A DNA stretch of 64,000 bases. Source: Rossellomorea sp. SC111 (GTDB taxonomy: Bacteria > Bacillota > Bacilli > Bacillales > Bacillaceae_B). Positions 61,072-64,000 of the stretch are shown here, piece by piece (position 1 is the first letter of the stretch; every line of letters begins with the position of its first letter). The translations under genes were made by a program, and so were the position numbers. The DNA lies in NCBI RefSeq assembly GCF_024733565.1, contig NZ_JANIOC010000010.1, positions 43,011 to 107,010 on the forward strand. The letters run 5' to 3'. A model generated the notes under the pieces. The model had not been told where the DNA came from. It was given only the letters and a program-made list of their open reading frames with translations, and ran no database searches.

Positions 61072-62169
61072 TTATCGGATTCTTGACTCAGACTCTGAAT
61101 CAAAGAAATGAGCTTTATTCATATCAAATGCCAGGTCGATCGTTTGACCTGCAACGATATCTGTACGGGAGTCAACGCGGGCTACAAACTCTTGTCCTTC
61201 TAATTGAGAATATAACATCGTTTCAGCACCCGTTAATTCAGATACTTCAATCTTCGCCGTGATTTTCGCACCTTGAGCAGTATCCAGGAAAAGAGGCTCG
61301 TCATGAATATCTTCAGGACGCACACCAAGTACGATGCTCTTTCCTACATGACCCTGTTCGCGAAGCACTTTCATTTTTCCTTCCGGCACAGAAACTTTCG
61401 TATTACCGATGACGAATTTCCCATCTTCCAGTGACCCGTGGAAGAAGTTCATGGCAGGTGACCCGATGAATCCGCCTACGAAAATATTCTCCGGTTTATC
61501 ATATACTTCTTTAGGAGAACCAACTTGTTGAATCACACCGTCTTTCATGACAACGATACGTGTAGCCATCGTCATCGCTTCAGTCTGGTCATGTGTTACG
61601 TATATCGTTGTTGTTTGTAGACGCTGGTGAAGCTTGGCGATTTCAGCACGCATCTGTACACGAAGCTTGGCATCAAGATTGGATAAAGGCTCATCCATCA
61701 AGAATACTTTCGCATCTCGGACGATGGCACGACCAAGTGCTACACGCTGACGCTGACCACCTGATAATGCTTTCGGTTTACGATCAAGCAGTGCTTCAAG
61801 ACCAAGGATCTTAGCAGCTTCCTGTACGCGACGATCAATTTCCTGTTTATCGAACTTTCGCAGTTTAAGACCGAAGGCCATATTATCATACACACTCATA
61901 TGAGGGTATAGGGCATAGTTCTGAAAAACCATTGCGATGTCGCGGTCTTTTGGTGCTACATCGTTGACGCGCTTTCCGTCAATGGAGAAATCGCCTTTGG
62001 ATATTTCTTCCAGACCAGCAATCATGCGCAGGGTAGTGGATTTCCCGCAGCCCGATGGACCGACAAATACGATGAATTCTTTATCTTGAATGTGAAGATT
62101 AAAGTCATTTACCGCCGTTACCTTACTATCATAAACCTTGTGGATATGTTCTAATTTTAATTCAGCCAT
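61072..62169 (-). CDS. msmX: Multi-sugar ABC transporter ATPase MsmX
   Basis: 365 residues, the same as B. subtilis MsmX, the shared ATPase for several sugar importers lacking their own. Walker A GPSGCGKST near residues 38-46, signature LSGGQRQR near 135-142, Walker B VFLMDEPLSNLD near 154-165, switch VTHDQTEA, and a C-terminal OB-type regulatory domain (~240-365, with GVRPEDIHDEP). GAGGAG is before the ATG. A perfect cre lies 20 bp upstream. No sugar permease genes adjoin it, consistent with a shared role. Confidence 0.95.
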   Translation of the reverse strand: MAELKLEHIHKVYDSKVTAVNDFNLHIQDKEFIVFVGPSGCGKSTTLRMIAGLEEISKGDFSIDGKRVNDVAPKDRDIAMVFQNYALYPHMSVYDNMAFGLKLRKFDKQEIDRRVQEAAKILGLEALLDRKPKALSGGQRQRVALGRAIVRDAKVFLMDEPLSNLDAKLRVQMRAEIAKLHQRLQTTTIYVTHDQTEAMTMATRIVVMKDGVIQQVGSPKEVYDKPENIFVGGFIGSPAMNFFHGSLEDGKFVIGNTKVSVPEGKMKVLREQGHVGKSIVLGVRPEDIHDEPLFLDTAQGAKITAKIEVSELTGAETMLYSQLEGQEFVARVDSRTDIVAGQTIDLAFDMNKAHFFDSESESRIR

Positions 62170-62188
62170 ATCTTTTCTCCTCCTCGAA

Positions 62189-62204
62189 ATGCAATCGTTT
62201 TCAT
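62189..62204 (-). promoter_or_regulatory. Catabolite response element of msmX
   Basis: ATGCAATCGTTTTCAT matches the cre consensus WTGNNANCGNNNNCAW at every fixed position. It lies 20 bp upstream of the msmX start codon, a position suited to CcpA repression. Confidence 0.7.
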
Positions 62205-62265
62205 CTATAGGTTCATTGTAGAGAAAGCGGATTCAAAACGATATGGTCAACCTGCACAAAGTTGC

Positions 62266-63183
62266 CTAACCATTATTGGGCAGGTTGTCAGATTGGAAGC
62301 TTAAACACGCAAAGTAGGCAAGGATTCCTCCTTGAAAGCTTTTTATATCTATATTTGTTTTTTCGATAAACTTATCAATCCGGTACTGTACGCTGTTCCG
62401 GTGCATGAATAAAGTCTTGGCGGTCTGACTGATATTAGATTGATTTTCGAGAAATGCCTTGATGGTGTGAATCTGTTCAGGATCTTCAGAAAAAAAGTCG
62501 GCGACCTGTTTAAAGAAATGCTCCTCCCACTCGTGTGGAAAGTGATGGAGGGCGAATTCAGGGAGAACCGTCACAGCCGACTGGATGAATACCTGCTTAT
62601 GAATGGTTCTTGAGAATGAAAATAGCTCACGCTCATGGGCAAAAAAAGTAGGTAGATGTAAATCTGCTTCATGAAACTGCCCTATGTAAAAAGAAGGGCT
62701 GACGAAGAAGTCCGATTCAATGACATGGGAAATCGACAGCAGCTGCTCCTCATCCATTGTCCACTCATGCTTCTTTTCTATAAGCAGTCCCATGCGATCG
62801 GCAAGGAAAACGAGGACGGTCCCATGTGGTAACAAATGCTGAAACGCTTCTCTCAGTTGAAGCTGATCTCTGCCTTCCTTCAGACTGAATTGAATGATGC
62901 GGAACTCTCCATCATTCATTGAGGGGACCGGACCGTTTTCCAATAAATAATTGTACCACTCGGCGGAATCGTGAGAATCATTCACAAATCCAGGTGATGG
63001 GGTGACCTCTTTAAACAAGCAATATAATAAATCCAATTCCGGCTGGGAAATGCCTGATTGATCGATCCCTATATACTCATCTTCTTGTTCGTTTGTAAAC
63101 CATACTTTCGTAGACTCGATGCTTGTGGGATAATGGTGCTGAATGATGGCACCAGGATATTTTTTACGTAAAGATGTAAACAT
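62266..63183 (-). CDS. yxkF: PucR/CdaR-type regulator (YxkF-like)
   Basis: The 305-residue protein ends in the PucR-type helix-turn-helix (about residues 245-300: IKAFLENQSNISQTAKTLFM then HRNSVQYRIDKF), the diagnostic domain. The first 240 residues have no domain that I can name and no membrane segment. B. subtilis yxkF adjoins msmX in the same way. It may sense a sugar-related signal, but no target is evident besides possibly msmX. Confidence 0.82.
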   Translation of the reverse strand: MFTSLRKKYPGAIIQHHYPTSIESTKVWFTNEQEDEYIGIDQSGISQPELDLLYCLFKEVTPSPGFVNDSHDSAEWYNYLLENGPVPSMNDGEFRIIQFSLKEGRDQLQLREAFQHLLPHGTVLVFLADRMGLLIEKKHEWTMDEEQLLSISHVIESDFFVSPSFYIGQFHEADLHLPTFFAHERELFSFSRTIHKQVFIQSAVTVLPEFALHHFPHEWEEHFFKQVADFFSEDPEQIHTIKAFLENQSNISQTAKTLFMHRNSVQYRIDKFIEKTNIDIKSFQGGILAYFACLSFQSDNLPNNG

Positions 63184-63330
63184 GTGATCCCTCTTTGTTC
63201 ATTATTATAGTAAAAAAGGTTATAATGACATTGTACTGAAATAACAGGAGTAATCAAAGAGTGCATGATTGCAAAAGTACAATAATTTTAATACTATTGT
63301 ACAATGAATAATTCTTATGGGGTGTCCTGA

Positions 63331-63591
63331 ATGGAATATACGAAAGAAGTAACCAATCGAATGAAACGTCTTGAAGGTCAGGTCCGCGGCGTATTGAAAA
63401 TGATGGAGGATGAGAAACATTGTAAGGATGTTGTGACTCAACTATCAGCTGTTCGTACTGCTGTTGACCGCACGATCGGCCTCATTGTGGCAAAGAATTT
63501 GGAAGCGTGCATACGCGAATCAGAAGAAGAGGGCATGAAGGCGGAAGATGCGATTCAAGAAGCTGTCAATATGCTCGTTAAAAGTCGATAA
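63331..63591 (+). CDS. CsoR/CstR-family repressor
   Basis: The 86-residue all-helical DUF156 repressor has EVTNRMKRLEGQVRGVLKMM, Cys31 in HCKDVVTQLSAVRTAVD and Cys60 in LEACIRESEEEG. In copper-sensing CsoR a His stands four residues before the second Cys; here that position is Asn. Two cysteines at 31 and 60 without the His is the pattern of persulfide-sensing CstR. No rhodanese, sulfide oxidase or copper gene adjoins it, so its target is outside the window or its own promoter. Confidence 0.87.
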   Translation: MEYTKEVTNRMKRLEGQVRGVLKMMEDEKHCKDVVTQLSAVRTAVDRTIGLIVAKNLEACIRESEEEGMKAEDAIQEAVNMLVKSR

Positions 63592-63596
63592 AAGGT

Positions 63597-63637
63597 AAAA
63601 GCTGCCGTAGGGAAGATTCCTGATTGGCAGCTTTTTT
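63597..63637 (+). terminator. Terminator after the csoR-like gene
   Basis: AAAGCTGCC pairs with GGCAGCTTT with a long loop, followed by a T-run that merges with the next repeat. Confidence 0.78.
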
Positions 63638-63638
63638 T

Positions 63639-64000
63639 GTCCAGCTTCAGGGGCTTGGGGCTCGAGGTCATAAGCCCATTCACCCAAAAAGGCAAAGAGC
63701 CTTTCCGGGTGACTCGTCTTATGCTTGTCGCCACAGGGCGAGCCACTTCCGCTTTTCTAATGTCCAGCTCCGGCGGCTAGAGGCTCGAGGTCATAAGCCA
63801 AGAATGCCAAAAAGGCCAAGTGCGCCTTTCCGGCATTCTTGTCTTATGCTTGTCGCCTCTGGACAAGCCGCCTCCGCTTTTCTAATGTCCAGCTCCGGCG
63901 GCTAGAGGCTCGAGGTCATAAGCCAAGAATGCCAAAAAGGCCAAGTACGCCTTTCCGGCATTATCGTCTTATGCTTGTCGCCTCTGAACAAGCCGCCTCC
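63639..64000. repeat. Palindromic repeat array E, cut by the window end
   Basis: Units begin at about 63639, 63762 and 63887 (periods 123 and 125), and the last runs out of the window. The second and third are nearly identical (inner arm AGAATGCC), while the first has a different arm pair. In the third the right arm reads GGCATTATCG where the second reads GGCATTCTTG, so it has begun to lose pairing. Confidence 0.92.

Overview
The window looks like chromosomal DNA of a spore-forming Bacillaceae member. The evidence is SpoVR, SplA/SplB, an alpha/beta-type SASP with a sigma-G-type promoter, AGGAGG-type ribosome binding sites, frequent TTG starts and many strong intrinsic terminators. Gene order follows Bacillus subtilis in blocks: yhcT-yhcU-yhcX-pgcA-yhcY-yhcZ-yhdA-yhdB-yhdC and then spoVR in 5-21 kb, bmrC-bmrD-yheG-ssp in 50-60 kb, and msmX-yxkF at 61-63 kb. 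The genus is not proven; the dense palindromic repeats fit Bacillus-like genomes such as Rossellomorea (inference). I see no prophage, transposase, rRNA, CRISPR array or canonical tRNA.

Layout. 0-5 kb: a tandem palindromic repeat array, helD, the aldo/keto reductase yvgN, and a DoxX/quinone-reductase pair behind MhqR-like operators. 5-21 kb: pseudouridine synthase, the BdbC/thioredoxin pair, oligo-1,6-glucosidase malL, the acetyltransferase-nitrilase fusion yhcX, pgcA, the YhcY/YhcZ two-component system, an FMN reductase, an MFS pump, a second repeat array and spoVR. 21-30 kb: mostly membrane transport (YczE, DASS symporter, CNNM/CorC protein, CzcD) plus metabolic genes. 30-34 kb: a TPP riboswitch with terminator and the thiY-(DUF77)-thiX-thiZ-tatD operon. 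34-43 kb: splA-splB, an ArsC-like protein without catalytic cysteines, gltT-type and putP-type symporters (putP with a 35-residue partner peptide), a photolyase, a small XRE regulator and a universal stress protein. 43-49 kb: a sigma-54 activator divergent from a YfcC-type transporter and isoaspartyl dipeptidase, with a textbook -24/-12 promoter. 49-55 kb: an MFS pump, then a long leader with mini-ORFs and terminators before the heterodimeric drug exporter bmrC-bmrD. 55-64 kb: yheG, a tcyABC-like cystine importer, fumarase, the SASP, a zinc-ribbon protein, msmX, a PucR regulator, a CstR-like repressor and a last repeat array.

Points of most interest. (1) The sigma-G-driven leader of the SASP gene folds into a tRNA-like cloverleaf ending in CCA. 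(2) The ~125-bp palindromic repeats differ between copies, yet the two arms of each copy change together, so base pairing is conserved and not sequence. (3) The bmrCD leader has a promoter, two short ORFs and two terminators, and looks like a ribosome-controlled attenuator. (4) The sigma-54 regulon is run by an activator that ends in a winged-helix-like domain and not a Fis-type one. (5) Several very small proteins (35, 24, 22 and 18 residues) with good ribosome binding sites would be missed by standard annotation.

Start codons were chosen by ribosome binding site position. All functions are inferred from recognised motifs and remembered family members; no database search was run.
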